Below are positions 5,999 through 14,100 of a stretch of 16,399 nucleotides of DNA, piece by piece (positions within the stretch are counted from its first letter, which is position 1; each line of letters begins with the position of its first letter). The notes under the pieces are model-generated. The model was not told where the DNA came from. It searched no databases and was given only the letters and a program-made list of their open reading frames with translations. Both the position numbers and the translations under genes were made by a program. Source of the DNA: an uncultured Collinsella sp. (GTDB taxonomy: Bacteria > Actinomycetota > Coriobacteriia > Coriobacteriales > Coriobacteriaceae); the NCBI GenBank assembly GCA_937950325.1, contig CALFDJ010000007.1, forward strand, positions 1-16,399, read 5' to 3'.

Positions 5999-6090
5999 AA
6001 TTTACCCCGAAATTGATTCCGTGCAACCCGTGATGAGTTCCGAATAAGGAAGATCTGCAAATATCCATCTGCGGAATTCCAACCATTCAT
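5995..6090 (-). CDS. Possible 31-residue small ORF between tRNA-Leu and the next gene
   Basis: An ATG at 6090 follows AAGGAG by 6 bases, and the frame closes with ATGA on the next gene's start. That is good translational architecture, but the peptide (MNGWNSADGYLQIFLIRNSS...) is not convincing in composition. A second frame in the same bases, closed by a TAA and entered from another stop, reads VPDEWLEFRRWIFADLPYSE and looks more protein-like but has only a TTG start. One of the two may be a gene or a remnant; I cannot say which. Confidence 0.35.
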   Translation of the reverse strand: MNGWNSADGYLQIFLIRNSSRVARNQFRGKL

Positions 6091-6114
6091 CAGGAACTCC
6101 TTAAATATAAAAGG

Positions 6115-6195
6115 TCCCGGCGGAGGGATTCGAACCCTCACGTCTTTCGACATTGGATTTTAAGTCCACCGCGTCTGCCATTCCGCCACGCCGGG
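6115..6195 (-). tRNA. tRNA-Leu (UAA anticodon)
   Basis: An 81-base class II tRNA. The acceptor CCCGGCG pairs with CGCCGGG and the discriminator is A. The D-region is TGGCGGAATGGCAGACGC, the anticodon loop sits in GGACTTAAAATCC with anticodon TAA, there is a variable arm (TGTCGAAAGACG), and the T arm is GAGGGTTCGAATCCCTC. The 3' CCA is not encoded (CCT follows), so it would be added by the host. It is transcribed with the phage genes and would supply decoding of TTA codons, useful for an AT-rich phage in a host of different composition. Confidence 0.95.
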
Positions 6196-6201
6196 ATTAA
6201 T

Positions 6202-6537
6202 TTATTTTGTTAGCATATCATAAAGTCGATCCATCCGCTTTTGATAGCCTTCTGATCCTTTCGGAAAGTCGATAGGATCTCCGACCAAAATATCTAGTGC
6301 CGATTCTGAAAAATCTGGATACCATTCTTGACTATATCTACTCCACGCTCTATCCACAAGTCTTGCTGCCGCATACGTCCTCAGTTTTTCAAACCTGTCG
6401 TGTTCTCCGGTTTTCTTTTTCTGAATTCGATCAATATAATTGCAAACCTTGAGAAACAACTTAACCGTTCCAAGTATGCAAACTATTCCGATACAAAGAA
6501 CCAGGATAACAGAAAACGCATACCCGAAATCAACCAT
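6202..6537 (-). CDS. Small membrane-anchored protein of unknown function
   Basis: 111 residues. A single hydrophobic helix (YAFSVILVLCIGIVCILGTV, about residues 6-25) is followed by a basic stretch (RIQKKK) and a soluble, mostly helical C-terminal part of about 70 residues, implying an N-terminal anchor with the soluble domain probably in the cytoplasm. No family recognised. The ATG at 6537 overlaps the upstream stop by TAATG, with GGAGGA just before it. Its stop is 7 bases upstream of the tRNA, so the tRNA is processed from a transcript that also encodes this protein. Confidence 0.7.
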   Translation of the reverse strand: MVDFGYAFSVILVLCIGIVCILGTVKLFLKVCNYIDRIQKKKTGEHDRFEKLRTYAAARLVDRAWSRYSQEWYPDFSESALDILVGDPIDFPKGSEGYQKRMDRLYDMLTK

Positions 6538-6773
6538 TAGTCCTCCAAAGCATCCAATACTTCAAATATCTTTTCAAGACTCTCGTACTTAATCGTGTGC
6601 TCTCCATTAAGCCACTTTCGAACCGTATGCTCGCTCATGTGCGCTTCGATGGCTATCTTTTTAACTGAAGAATAATTTCTAGCAATCGCGTCTTCAACAA
6701 TGTCCCGCATAGAATCTTCGTCGTAAAACCTATACGGACCCGTTGAGTAAATTGGTTCTATTAGGGGTGGCAT
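6537..6773 (-). CDS. Small helix-turn-helix protein
   Basis: 78 residues from the ATG at 6773. An N-terminal arm (MPPLIEPIYSTGPYRFYDED) precedes MRDIVEDAIARNYSSVKKIA and an HTH ending HMSEHTVRKWLNGEHTIK, closing with YESLEKIFEVLDALED. This resembles XRE-like DNA-binding domains, so a regulator is likely; its target is unknown. In-frame ATGs at 6794 and 6806 exist, but 6773 has GGAGGAAG about 9 bases before it. The start lies inside the acidic C-terminal codons of the upstream gene, an overlap of about 44 bases. Confidence 0.65.
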   Translation of the reverse strand: MPPLIEPIYSTGPYRFYDEDSMRDIVEDAIARNYSSVKKIAIEAHMSEHTVRKWLNGEHTIKYESLEKIFEVLDALED

Positions 6774-6921
6774 CGTCTTCGTCTTCCTCCGCATCAAATA
6801 TCTCATACTCGTCAGGGTTCAACTCAATAGCGTTATTACCGATCAAATCGCCCTCTAGAACTTTGTTTAATTCAGAGAAAGCATCGGCAAGTGCCGTAAA
6901 TGATCCTACGACACCTTGCAT
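6730..6921 (-). CDS. Small acidic protein of unknown function
   Basis: 63 residues: an amphipathic N-terminal half (MQGVVGSFTALADAFSELNK) and a strongly acidic stretch (DEYEIFDAEEDEDD), then a short tail. No family recognised. The ATG at 6921 follows the upstream stop by 2 bases. The acidic codons (purine-rich GGAGGAAGACGAAGACG) appear to double as the ribosome site for the following HTH gene. Confidence 0.6.
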   Translation of the reverse strand: MQGVVGSFTALADAFSELNKVLEGDLIGNNAIELNPDEYEIFDAEEDEDDATPNRTNLLNGSV

Positions 6922-6923
6922 GG

Positions 6924-7187
6924 CTACCCGACCGCCTCTTCCGAAATATCGTTCTCATCGTCAGAAGAATCCGAGAATAGATCGTGCCACTTATTGAGAT
7001 ACCACTGAGCCTTCTCGATGTCCTCAAGAGTCTTTCCCTTGTAAAGACAACGCCACAAGTACTTAAATGCATTGCATAAGCAATAGTCCATCACATACTC
7101 GGTTCCAAACGCCGAAACCATAGCGTCGATACATTCGATATTACCACGAGTATAGTGAGCGGGATGGTTGACCGGATCGTTAGACAT
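6924..7187 (-). CDS. DUF3310 protein
   Basis: 87 residues from the ATG at 7187. PVNHPAHYTRGNIECIDAM at residues 5-23, then CLCNAFKYLWRC and LEDIEKAQWYLNKW, are the diagnostic DUF3310 blocks. This small family is very common in phages and often annotated nucleotide kinase-like, but its biochemical role is not established. The acidic end (SDSSDDENDISEEAVG) is normal for phage members. AAAGGA lies 8 bases before the ATG within AAAGGATATTTGAAATG. A longer frame reaching 7301 is antisense-like and hydrophobic, so I rejected that extension. Confidence 0.9.
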   Translation of the reverse strand: MSNDPVNHPAHYTRGNIECIDAMVSAFGTEYVMDYCLCNAFKYLWRCLYKGKTLEDIEKAQWYLNKWHDLFSDSSDDENDISEEAVG

Positions 7188-7188
7188 T

Positions 7189-7374
7189 TCAAATATCCTT
7201 TCTATTCTCAAATATGTATTGCTCAATAACGATAGATTCGCCAAGAGTAAGAATTCCGAAAATGATAGAAAGAACGAAATCTCCTCTGACAAGAACCTCA
7301 AAGAGTCGAGACGAAAGGGCTATTGCTCCGAATACCATAAATATAACGACAACTTTATAGTTCATTGTCTTCAC
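7189..7374 (-). CDS. Small membrane protein
   Basis: About 61 residues with two hydrophobic helices: VVVIFMVFGAIALSS and, after a short loop containing VRGD, FVLSIIFGILTLGESIVI. No family recognised; small two-helix proteins in phages are sometimes holin-like or superinfection-related, but nothing here shows that. Start choice: the GTG at 7374 has AGGA at proper spacing, while the ATG at 7365 (MNYKVVV) has none. The beginning overlaps the upstream gene's last codons, and the stop is 1 base before the DUF3310 start. Confidence 0.55.
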   Translation of the reverse strand: MKTMNYKVVVIFMVFGAIALSSRLFEVLVRGDFVLSIIFGILTLGESIVIEQYIFENRKDI

Positions 7375-7546
7375 CGAATTCCTCATCAAGTATTCTGTTT
7401 AATCCATCAAATTGGGAATAAGTCATACGGCACACGATCCAACCGTCGAGTATATAATAGTCTAATCCTATCCCTGTCAAATATCCACGAATGTAATACT
7501 CTTTCTTATCATCTAGATTGGTATCGATCCAATGCCACTCTCTCAT
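7355..7546 (-). CDS. Small protein of unknown function
   Basis: 63 residues: MREWHWIDTNLDDKKEYYIR, then GYLTGIGLDYYILDGWIVCR, then an acidic helical end. Aromatic-rich, with no membrane helix and no recognised family. Its ATG overlaps the upstream stop as ATGA, typical of coupled phage genes. Confidence 0.6.
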   Translation of the reverse strand: MREWHWIDTNLDDKKEYYIRGYLTGIGLDYYILDGWIVCRMTYSQFDGLNRILDEEFGEDNEL

Positions 7547-7848
7547 GCGAACGTCACCAGCGATCGAGTAAACCCACTTTGATCCTTGGAGAACAAGCCC
7601 TTCTCAAGACGGTTCTGGAAAAGCTTCCACTGGTTGTCGGTCATTCGAGTTGAGATCTGAGCTTGAATGACATATCGGTCTCCCTCGTAATGAGATGAAT
7701 CATTAAGCTCTCGATCGACACCCATTCCGCAAATAGTTCCCTCGATGAAACAAATAGCTGAATTGACTACTACGTATTCTTGAATAAATCGACCGGTATC
7801 TTTCGACACTTCATAGTCAAGTCTGACGAGATGCATGGTTTTGTTCAT
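7543..7848 (-). CDS. Protein of unknown function
   Basis: 101 residues from the ATG at 7848 (MNKTMHLVRLDYEVSKDTGR). A mixed beta-rich soluble protein: YVVVNSAICFIEGTICGMGV, RYVIQAQISTRMTDNQWKLF. No family recognised. AAGGAAG lies upstream and the GATATTT element sits directly against the start codon. A longer frame to 7872 would begin inside the preceding gene. It ends by an ATGA overlap with the next gene. Confidence 0.65.
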   Translation of the reverse strand: MNKTMHLVRLDYEVSKDTGRFIQEYVVVNSAICFIEGTICGMGVDRELNDSSHYEGDRYVIQAQISTRMTDNQWKLFQNRLEKGLFSKDQSGFTRSLVTFA

Positions 7849-7853
7849 AAATA

Positions 7854-8099
7854 TCACTTCCTTGTTATCCATAATACGAGTGCGGCAAGTACGTAAGCTC
7901 CGAGAATAAACTTAAAATCGAGCGTCCAGCTAAAGCACCATGCGAGAAGACTCATTAGTGCGTAAAACGGAATAAAGGTAATGGCAACCCAAAATATTGC
8001 AATCCCGACAATTATTGCTAATGAAGCCATGACAACAGTGAAAGGTTTAGTTTGCTTATTCGAATCTGCCCAAATCTTAAACTTATCGTTAATCTTCAT
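7854..8099 (-). CDS. Small multi-helix membrane protein
   Basis: 81 residues: a short charged N-terminus (MKINDKFKIWADSNKQTK), then hydrophobic stretches at about 20-45 (VVMASLAIIVGIAIFWVAIT), 46-60 and 63-78 (FILGAYVLAALVLWI), ending ITRK. This predicts two or three membrane helices in the inner membrane. No family recognised. Start chosen at 8099 because AGAGG is 6 bases upstream; that ribosome site and start lie inside the acidic end of the preceding zinc-ribbon gene. Confidence 0.65.
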   Translation of the reverse strand: MKINDKFKIWADSNKQTKPFTVVMASLAIIVGIAIFWVAITFIPFYALMSLLAWCFSWTLDFKFILGAYVLAALVLWITRK

Positions 8100-8256
8100 C
8101 GTCGTCCTCTTCAAAACAGACCGGCTTATGGGAATACTCGTTCGAAGGATTCTCTAAACAAATATCACAAGGATCTTCCCAATCAGGAGTCGGATAGTGC
8201 TTGCATTTCGGACAATAAATGTCGAAGTAAACTTCCTTGTCTATAAGAAGCGGCAT
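8089..8256 (-). CDS. Short zinc-ribbon protein
   Basis: 55 residues. Two Cys pairs, CPKC at 15-18 and CDIC at 30-33, 11 residues apart, form a plausible four-cysteine zinc knuckle or ribbon; the C-terminus is acidic (FEEDDDED). Small zinc ribbons of this kind in phages may bind nucleic acid or protein; no specific function can be assigned. The ATG at 8256 is preceded by a perfect AGGAGG about 9 bases upstream. Its end overlaps the membrane-protein start by 11 bases. Confidence 0.75.
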   Translation of the reverse strand: MPLLIDKEVYFDIYCPKCKHYPTPDWEDPCDICLENPSNEYSHKPVCFEEDDDED

Positions 8257-8269
8257 AAATGTTCACCTC

Positions 8270-8554
8270 CTAAAATATAAATTGTGGTCTTATGCCATAA
8301 TCGTACATGTTTTGTCCTCGACAAGCATCTTCAAGCTCATCTTTGATTTGATTGTACGAATTTTCCCCCTCGAGAAAATTTAGATTTAGCTTTGCCCCGA
8401 GATCTCCAAAAAACTCAACTTCGAATTTGGAGTTAACCTCACACTCGCTACAATGTTCGAGCCAAGCGAGAAGTCTTAAAAACTCGCTCATCTGAGACCA
8501 ATCGGGACAAGTTATATTTAGAGTGATATCATTCGTCATCGTCGTCTGGTTCAA
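8270..8554 (-). CDS. Protein of unknown function
   Basis: 94 residues: a beta-like N-terminus (NDITLNITCPDWSQMSEF), a helix containing LRLLAWLEHCSECEVN, then FEVEFFGDLGAKLNLNF and a Tyr-rich end. No recognised family. Start is ambiguous: TTG at 8554 has GGAGG 6 bases before it, while ATG at 8539 (MTNDITLN) has no ribosome site but gives a neater N-terminus. Either way the start is inside the acidic C-terminal codons of the upstream gene. Confidence 0.6.
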   Translation of the reverse strand: MNQTTMTNDITLNITCPDWSQMSEFLRLLAWLEHCSECEVNSKFEVEFFGDLGAKLNLNFLEGENSYNQIKDELEDACRGQNMYDYGIRPQFIF

Positions 8555-8996
8555 TTTTTTCCTCCTTTACGTGTATTCCAAAGTCCTTAGCCGTCTTAAT
8601 AATAAATTCAATAAAGTTCTCAGTCGCCTGTGCAATATCGGGAACGTGATAGCGATTCGAAACTCTGTCATCATAATCGGTAGATCTATAATACGGAGTA
8701 TCTGCTGTAATATTAACACTAGTTTCGTGCTTTGGATCGATACAACGAGCAACATAAAGCTCGCTTACCTTATCGCCATACCGATCATGAAGAAGATTGA
8801 AATTGTCCATACAGTGAACACAAATATCATTAGTAAATTGGGACTTTGGATTGTCCTTTGTCAGCCCGTGAACCTTGTAGTATGTTCCCGTGATTCGACT
8901 TTTACAAATATCACAAGTTCGATACGTACAACTTACAAGGTCGGTCTTCCGAATCAGAATCTCCGGGATGCCCTTCTGAATCTCTCGAACCAGCAT
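8529..8996 (-). CDS. Zinc-binding protein of unknown function
   Basis: 155 residues from the ATG at 8996. CDIC at 28-31 and CVHC at 59-62 form a four-cysteine zinc site, treble-clef or ribbon-like, followed by a helix (MDNFNLLHDRYGDKVSELYV) and an acidic end (EEKIEPDDDDE). I prefer the ATG at 8996, where AAAGGA is 7 bases upstream, over the ATG at 9032, which has none. Even so it overlaps the helicase reading frame by 86 bases, unusually long for this genome. Probably a nucleic acid- or protein-binding accessory factor; no specific role is visible. Confidence 0.65.
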   Translation of the reverse strand: MLVREIQKGIPEILIRKTDLVSCTYRTCDICKSRITGTYYKVHGLTKDNPKSQFTNDICVHCMDNFNLLHDRYGDKVSELYVARCIDPKHETSVNITADTPYYRSTDYDDRVSNRYHVPDIAQATENFIEFIIKTAKDFGIHVKEEKIEPDDDDE

Positions 8997-10227
8997 TTCC
9001 GAATCCTTTCCTTTGGGCGAATTTTCCTTCATTAAATATCTTTTTAGTTTTTATTGCTTTTGCGATTGACTTGTCTATGTCGGCGTCTGAGACAAGATGA
9101 TAGTAATACAAATATTCGAACGGCGTATTGAGTCTATCGATTCGTCCGATGGCTTGCTGCATAACCTTATACGAATAATTTTGTGAATAGAAGACTATTG
9201 TGTCAGTTTTGACGCAATTCCAGCCTTCACAGCCTGCTGTGTATTGGACCAAATAAATCCATTGCTTTCCTTCTGGTAGATCCTGATGAGCGTGGCCCGA
9301 CCATTCGGAAAATCGGATGGCATTATCGGTGCAATATGCGATGAGCCTGTCTCTTTCATAGTCGAAGTTATAGAAGACAATAAGCTTTCCGTGCTCCCGT
9401 ATAATAGACGAGATTCTATTCGTTCGAGATCGGGTATCATTTACTATCCTCCTTAAAACATAACAAAGCGAACCCGCATTTTGCATTGGTTCTTCTTTGA
9501 ACGGGTCCCATCGCTTCTTAACAGCCTCGTTATACATCTTCTCGTCATAACTGCACGAAATATAATAGTGTTTCGCTTTGGTCTTTCGATTGAAGTCCAT
9601 GTCGACAAGGATTCTATTTCGCATTCGCTCCAATCTTTTTATTCCAACATATCGATCTATTTTTGGGTATTTAACGAATCGGTTAAAAACACAATGGTTC
9701 TCATAGAATTCGGTTCTATTCTTAAAAAATCCATTTGCGAGAAAGACGGGAAGGTAATCCATCCAAGTGTCTCCCGGTGTTGCTGAAAGAAGAATCCATA
9801 GATTGGATTTTGTTATCTTGAGAAAACTCTTAACCCAAGTTCCCTTTCCGACAACTCGCTGTTCGTCAAATATAAAGAATGCATTCTTTACATCAACATA
9901 CTTGGTTATATTATTCCAACTATCTATAACCACCTTATTCTCATAAGGAGAATCTTCTGGATTGGTCGAAAGAAGAAAAGGAATGAGCTCTTTATCCCAT
10001 TCCTTTGTATCCCTCTTTCTTGCCGTGGTGATTATGTACAGATCAAGCGGAGGATTGTCTCGCATAACAGTGTATTTATCGCCATAAATATCACCGCCGT
10101 TGATCAAGTAATAATAACCAAGCGCAGTGAAAGACTTCCCTGATCCAACACCTCCGCATAAGATGCAACCATTCGACATCTTTTTAATTGCATCGATCTG
10201 ATAATCATAGAATCTTATTCCAGCCAT
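8911..10227 (-). CDS. Superfamily 2 DNA helicase
   Basis: 438 residues. Walker A GGVGSGKS at 25-32 follows RFYDYQIDAIKKM (a Q-motif-like entry); motif II is FIFDEQR (D121-R124), motif III SATP at 148-151, motif V QYTAGCEGWN, and motif VI QAIGRIDRL with R362 and R365. This is a DExx-box SF2 helicase like those beside phage replication proteins; it likely remodels the fork or recombination intermediates using ATP. The ATG at 10227 has GGGAGGTGATT before it; the GTG two codons earlier falls within the ribosome site. After about residue 410 the sequence turns into a low-complexity tail (GNAGSRDSEGHPGDSDSEDR) overlapping the zinc-protein gene, possibly a frameshifted end. Confidence 0.88.
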   Translation of the reverse strand: MAGIRFYDYQIDAIKKMSNGCILCGGVGSGKSFTALGYYYLINGGDIYGDKYTVMRDNPPLDLYIITTARKRDTKEWDKELIPFLLSTNPEDSPYENKVVIDSWNNITKYVDVKNAFFIFDEQRVVGKGTWVKSFLKITKSNLWILLSATPGDTWMDYLPVFLANGFFKNRTEFYENHCVFNRFVKYPKIDRYVGIKRLERMRNRILVDMDFNRKTKAKHYYISCSYDEKMYNEAVKKRWDPFKEEPMQNAGSLCYVLRRIVNDTRSRTNRISSIIREHGKLIVFYNFDYERDRLIAYCTDNAIRFSEWSGHAHQDLPEGKQWIYLVQYTAGCEGWNCVKTDTIVFYSQNYSYKVMQQAIGRIDRLNTPFEYLYYYHLVSDADIDKSIAKAIKTKKIFNEGKFAQRKGFGNAGSRDSEGHPGDSDSEDRPCKLYVSNL

Positions 10228-10229
10228 AA

Positions 10230-10511
10230 TCACCTCCCAAATATCAAGATGGCTGCTGCTCTATTGTTTACGGTCGAGCCATTTAACCGACAACCGCACG
10301 CCCATTCGGTAAAGAGTCGAATGTGTTTGTCGGCACCAAAGAAAGAGAAGAGAATGAAATATCCATCCTCTTCATAAAACGCTTTGAAATTTTCGCGAAC
10401 TTATTCCTCTATTACGAGTATCGTAGCTTCCTCGAAGAATCCTTTATTACTATTCTCTAGTTCTATAAGATTCTCGCAGGAAGTGTATAAGAAAATATAC
10501 ATCGCTACCAT
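10230..10511 (-). pseudogene. Doubtful ORF interrupted by an in-frame TAA
   Basis: Between the SSB stop and the helicase start there are about 330 bases without a clean gene. One frame encodes a hydrophobic, protein-like piece (MVAMYIFLYTSCENLIELEN...ILVIEE) that stops at TAA (10401-10403). The same frame then stays open for 56 more codons (ENFKAFYEEDGYFILFSFFG, FTEWACGCRLNGSTVNN) to a TGA just before the helicase ATG. The downstream piece has no start codon of its own. No good ribosome site precedes the upstream part, which may begin further back inside the SSB gene. It could be a gene broken by a nonsense change, or chance. Confidence 0.35.
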
Positions 10512-10566
10512 GAGTTCGCAAAGTAACAAAACGAGTAGGGTATTTCTGAGGTTGACCAGAGAGGAC

Positions 10567-11079
10567 TTAGAAAGGAACCTCCTCGTTACCAACGCCCTCA
10601 TCCTCCTCAGGATAGTCATCCTCGAACTCGTCCTTCTCGACAATGAAATATCCAGTGGTCAGATACGCCTTGATGCCCTGCTCGCCTCGAGAATTCGTCC
10701 AGACACGAGGATTGAGGGTGGCATCACAATATGCAATGCGAGCGCTATCGAGAACATCAATCGTCTCCTCGTTGAGAGGGGTACGCTTGAAATATCCGTC
10801 GTGCGTCGGAGTCACCATCATAACCGTGGGACGATACTTATCGATGTCGTAACGAACCGCAACCTGGAGCGTGTTCCTACGAGAACCGTCATCAAACTCA
10901 CGAATCTTAACATTCCAACCATCGGCGCTCATCTTATCCGCAGTCTCGTCGTCAAGAACGATGGAAAAGTTGCGATTGCCAGCGCGGTTATACTTACCGT
11001 CAGCACGACCAGCAAAGTTGCGGAAAGTAATCTCGAAGTGCTTGAGCTTAGCGCGATCAGGAAGGTTGTTCTTAGCCAT
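10567..11079 (-). CDS. Phage single-stranded DNA-binding protein
   Basis: 170 residues. The body has RNFAGRADGKYNRAGNRNF, DGWNVKIREFDDG and YRPTVMMVTP, blocks that recur in a family of phage SSB-like proteins. The C-terminus is acidic and ends NEEVPF, the classic SSB tip used to recruit partner proteins. Its place between the replicative polymerase and a helicase fits. It would coat ssDNA during replication and recombination. The ATG at 11079 follows AAAGGATATTTTACC; the longer frame to 11130 runs into the polymerase gene and is rejected. Confidence 0.82.
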   Translation of the reverse strand: MAKNNLPDRAKLKHFEITFRNFAGRADGKYNRAGNRNFSIVLDDETADKMSADGWNVKIREFDDGSRRNTLQVAVRYDIDKYRPTVMMVTPTHDGYFKRTPLNEETIDVLDSARIAYCDATLNPRVWTNSRGEQGIKAYLTTGYFIVEKDEFEDDYPEEDEGVGNEEVPF

Positions 11080-11101
11080 GGTAAAATATCCTTTCGTTTG
11101 T

Positions 11102-14100
11102 TTAGGCCACAAAAGCCTCAAAGTCGCCATACTGCGAAATACTCTTAACTGCCTCGTCTACAAGTTTGCGATAATATTTCAGGTCAATGTCATCTTCCTT
11201 TCCCAACTCACGAACCATTTCAGATTCGAGCCAACGATATCCCTTTGTACCGGTAGCGGCGTAATAGTTTCCATTTTGCTCCCGCATGAGAAGCCCGCCT
11301 CCGCACCCCGGCGTAATTGGGCAGAATTGACCGACTCTTCCCACGAAAATATAATTGTGACTATTGTCGATCATGGAACGAAGTTCGTCATCGGATACTT
11401 CCTTGAATACAGGATTCTTGTATCCAATAAAGTCGTCAACAACATCGCGCTTATCTCTGTATTCTATCTCTTTCAGTATTGCTTTCTCAACATTCTCCTC
11501 AAGAGCAACGTCTTCGTTCATATCAAGATATAGTGCCGATTTCACCTGGAAACTTTCGCACTTATCTTCGAACGTGATCGGTTCCTTACTGAAGAGTGTC
11601 TTGAAAACATACGGGACCTGAAATTGCTTACCTGTGGCAGTCCACTTTCCAGCATGAGACCCATTGATGTTTTCATCTTTAGAATATCTTGCGATGTAGA
11701 CGGCATCATTAACCAAACAAATTCGGTCATAGGTTGCTTCGTGTTCAAATGTGTATCCGTATTTCTTTGCGAAATCAAAACAGAACTGAATGATCTCGGG
11801 AGTTGCATTGGCGATCTTGATGGAATCCGTCTTGATATGAACAACGGTAAAACCTCTATCGGCAACCTCGTCTTGCAGAGTCTTCATAAACAAAGCTCCA
11901 CGAAGCGCCACGATGTTGTTCTTATTTCTCGGATCCCGGAACGGATTATCAAAGCTAGCCGAGGTCAAACCATAAACCGAATTGATTGCAATTTTGAGCG
12001 CCTGTGTTAATTGTTTAGCTGTTGACTCGTCATCGAGGTACTTCGCAAGACGGCCTCCAAACATGTGGCGAACTGCTTCGAAGTCGCCATGCTTGATGTG
12101 TATTCTTGCATTAACGAGGTCAGCGAAGTGCTCAGTGTATTTGCCGAAGAGGTTGAGAGCAATGATCGAATGCGGATGCAGCGAGGCCACGTCCAAAAGC
12201 GCAGTATCTCCAGTGTACATTTCACGCTGTGCATAAACGTATCCACCAAAGCCAAGATCAACCCCCCTATACATGTTATGCGGTTTGTTGTCATCTCCGA
12301 ATTCGTAAGAATATCCAGGAAACTCTTCCGATAGATCCGTATAGACCAACTGCGGATGCTTCTCGTTGCCAAATATAATTCTTGTAGTCAGCTGATTTGT
12401 TGTATCATTGACACTCATTCCAGCAAGATCAGCAAGAATCTCTCTGGCTGTGAAATCTCCTTGTAGATGATTCCAAACTGCTTCAGTGGCTGTCACATCA
12501 TTTACACAATACTCGGCAACCTTGGTCCACATCTTCTCGTCGACTGGCTTATCCCAAGGAAGACCTAGTTCTTGGTGATGAATCCCAAGCTCAATCTCCC
12601 ACTTCTTAAGACCCTGCTTTTTGGAAGCGAAGTCGAAAATATCAGTGTAACTGATGTTGTATGCTTCACCAAAGAATCCGGTCTTTCGCTCAATCATGTC
12701 TTGAGAAAGCTGGTAAAGACGAGCGTTAGAATATCCGATAAGCCTGCCGTAAAGAATGTGGTTATCGTACTTTCTGTTGTTAAAACCGACAAGACGGAAG
12801 TTGAGAAGCTTCTCAATGTCATTGCTTGTTGGATTAATAAGCTTTACCGGGGTTTGCTTATCTCCAGCTGCCTTATAAACAAGCACGAACAGATTAGGAA
12901 ATACCTCAACGTCGAAAAATACAATCGGTTGTTCGTCGTTTCTACGTGCCTCGGATGGTTCCTCAGATTTAAACTTCATCTGGGAAACCTTCTTGAGACA
13001 ATAATCGGATTGATGGGAACTCTGCGCAGCAAACACAATCACAGAATTTCTCATGTCTTCGACATCATAGGGCATTCCGGATCTATACGCATCCTCAAGA
13101 AGCTTAAATATAAAGTCGATACTCGGCTTAGTATTCGGATGATACTCCTTGCCGAGATTCTTCTTTATCATTCTTCTCAATTGCTTCTCGTTTTTAACTG
13201 TATCGAAATTCACCACCTTATCCTCCTTCAACGGAAGACCCGAACTGATAACAGCGATTGGAAGATCGTTACATAGGGTCAACTTTCTTCTGAGAGAGCT
13301 CTTCCCACTAAACACCTTGATCTCAACATGATCTTTATAGAGAGTTGAAAGCTTATCTGGGTTGCCCTTGTAAATATAATGCAGATGAATTCCCTTACCG
13401 CTTTTACTCAGCTCAGCATACGTCTTTGGCCATTTACTAGCCTCACGTAAGTTCTTCTCAAAACTCTTTTCTCCACTTTCGTCGGGAATATCAAAGTCGA
13501 TTACGATGTGGTTTGCTGGAACACGGACATAGTGAAGTTTCGAGGTGTCGAGTTCAGAAAGTTTTGAATCGACCGAATCCCACGATCTTCTTGGGGTTCC
13601 GTCTTTGGTAGCGTATTGAGCTAAACAATCCGAATACGTCTCGTCAAATATCGACTTCTGCTTTTTGAACTCGATCAAATCCTCTTTCTCAACCGGTTCC
13701 TTGGAAATATCAACCACGTCGAGCATCTGAGATTTAAACCCGTAAAAGTAATTTTTCTTAGCATCTCCGTTTTCGTTTGTGTAAATATCACTGTACTCTC
13801 TGAAATAAGTTCGAAGCTCTTCTCTGAACTGTCTCCTTGGAAGCGGATAGGGAACATTTGCGTCGTCGCAGAATGTTTTATACATCTCCCAGGCAACTTT
13901 TAGAGTAACGCCATCTTCGTCTTTAAACGTGAAATACGATTCCACCATGAAATTGTAGAAATCGTTGGATGCACCAAGCATTATGGTAGGAATATAATTG
14001 TCATAGCGATTCGGATTGTCCTTATAAAAATCCAAACAATGCTTCGCTATTGCTCCAAGCTCAAAAGGGATTTGACTCATCAGCTTTTTATATTCCGAAT

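Noticed and set aside
7168..7653. A 161-codon open frame on the + strand
   Set aside because: It crosses several supported - strand genes, and its composition is typical of an antisense shadow.
8523..9035. A 170-codon open frame on the + strand
   Set aside because: It mirrors the zinc-binding protein gene on the - strand, and its product is a run of Ile, Val and Asn without known features.
10384..11148. A 254-codon open frame on the + strand across the SSB gene
   Set aside because: It is antisense to the SSB, which has a recognisable body, the NEEVPF tail and a ribosome site; the + frame product is Ser/Arg/Leu-rich without domains and has no ribosome site.
12572..13276. A 234-codon open frame on the + strand
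   Set aside because: It lies entirely antisense to the exonuclease and linker part of the fused polymerase, with no domain and no start signal.
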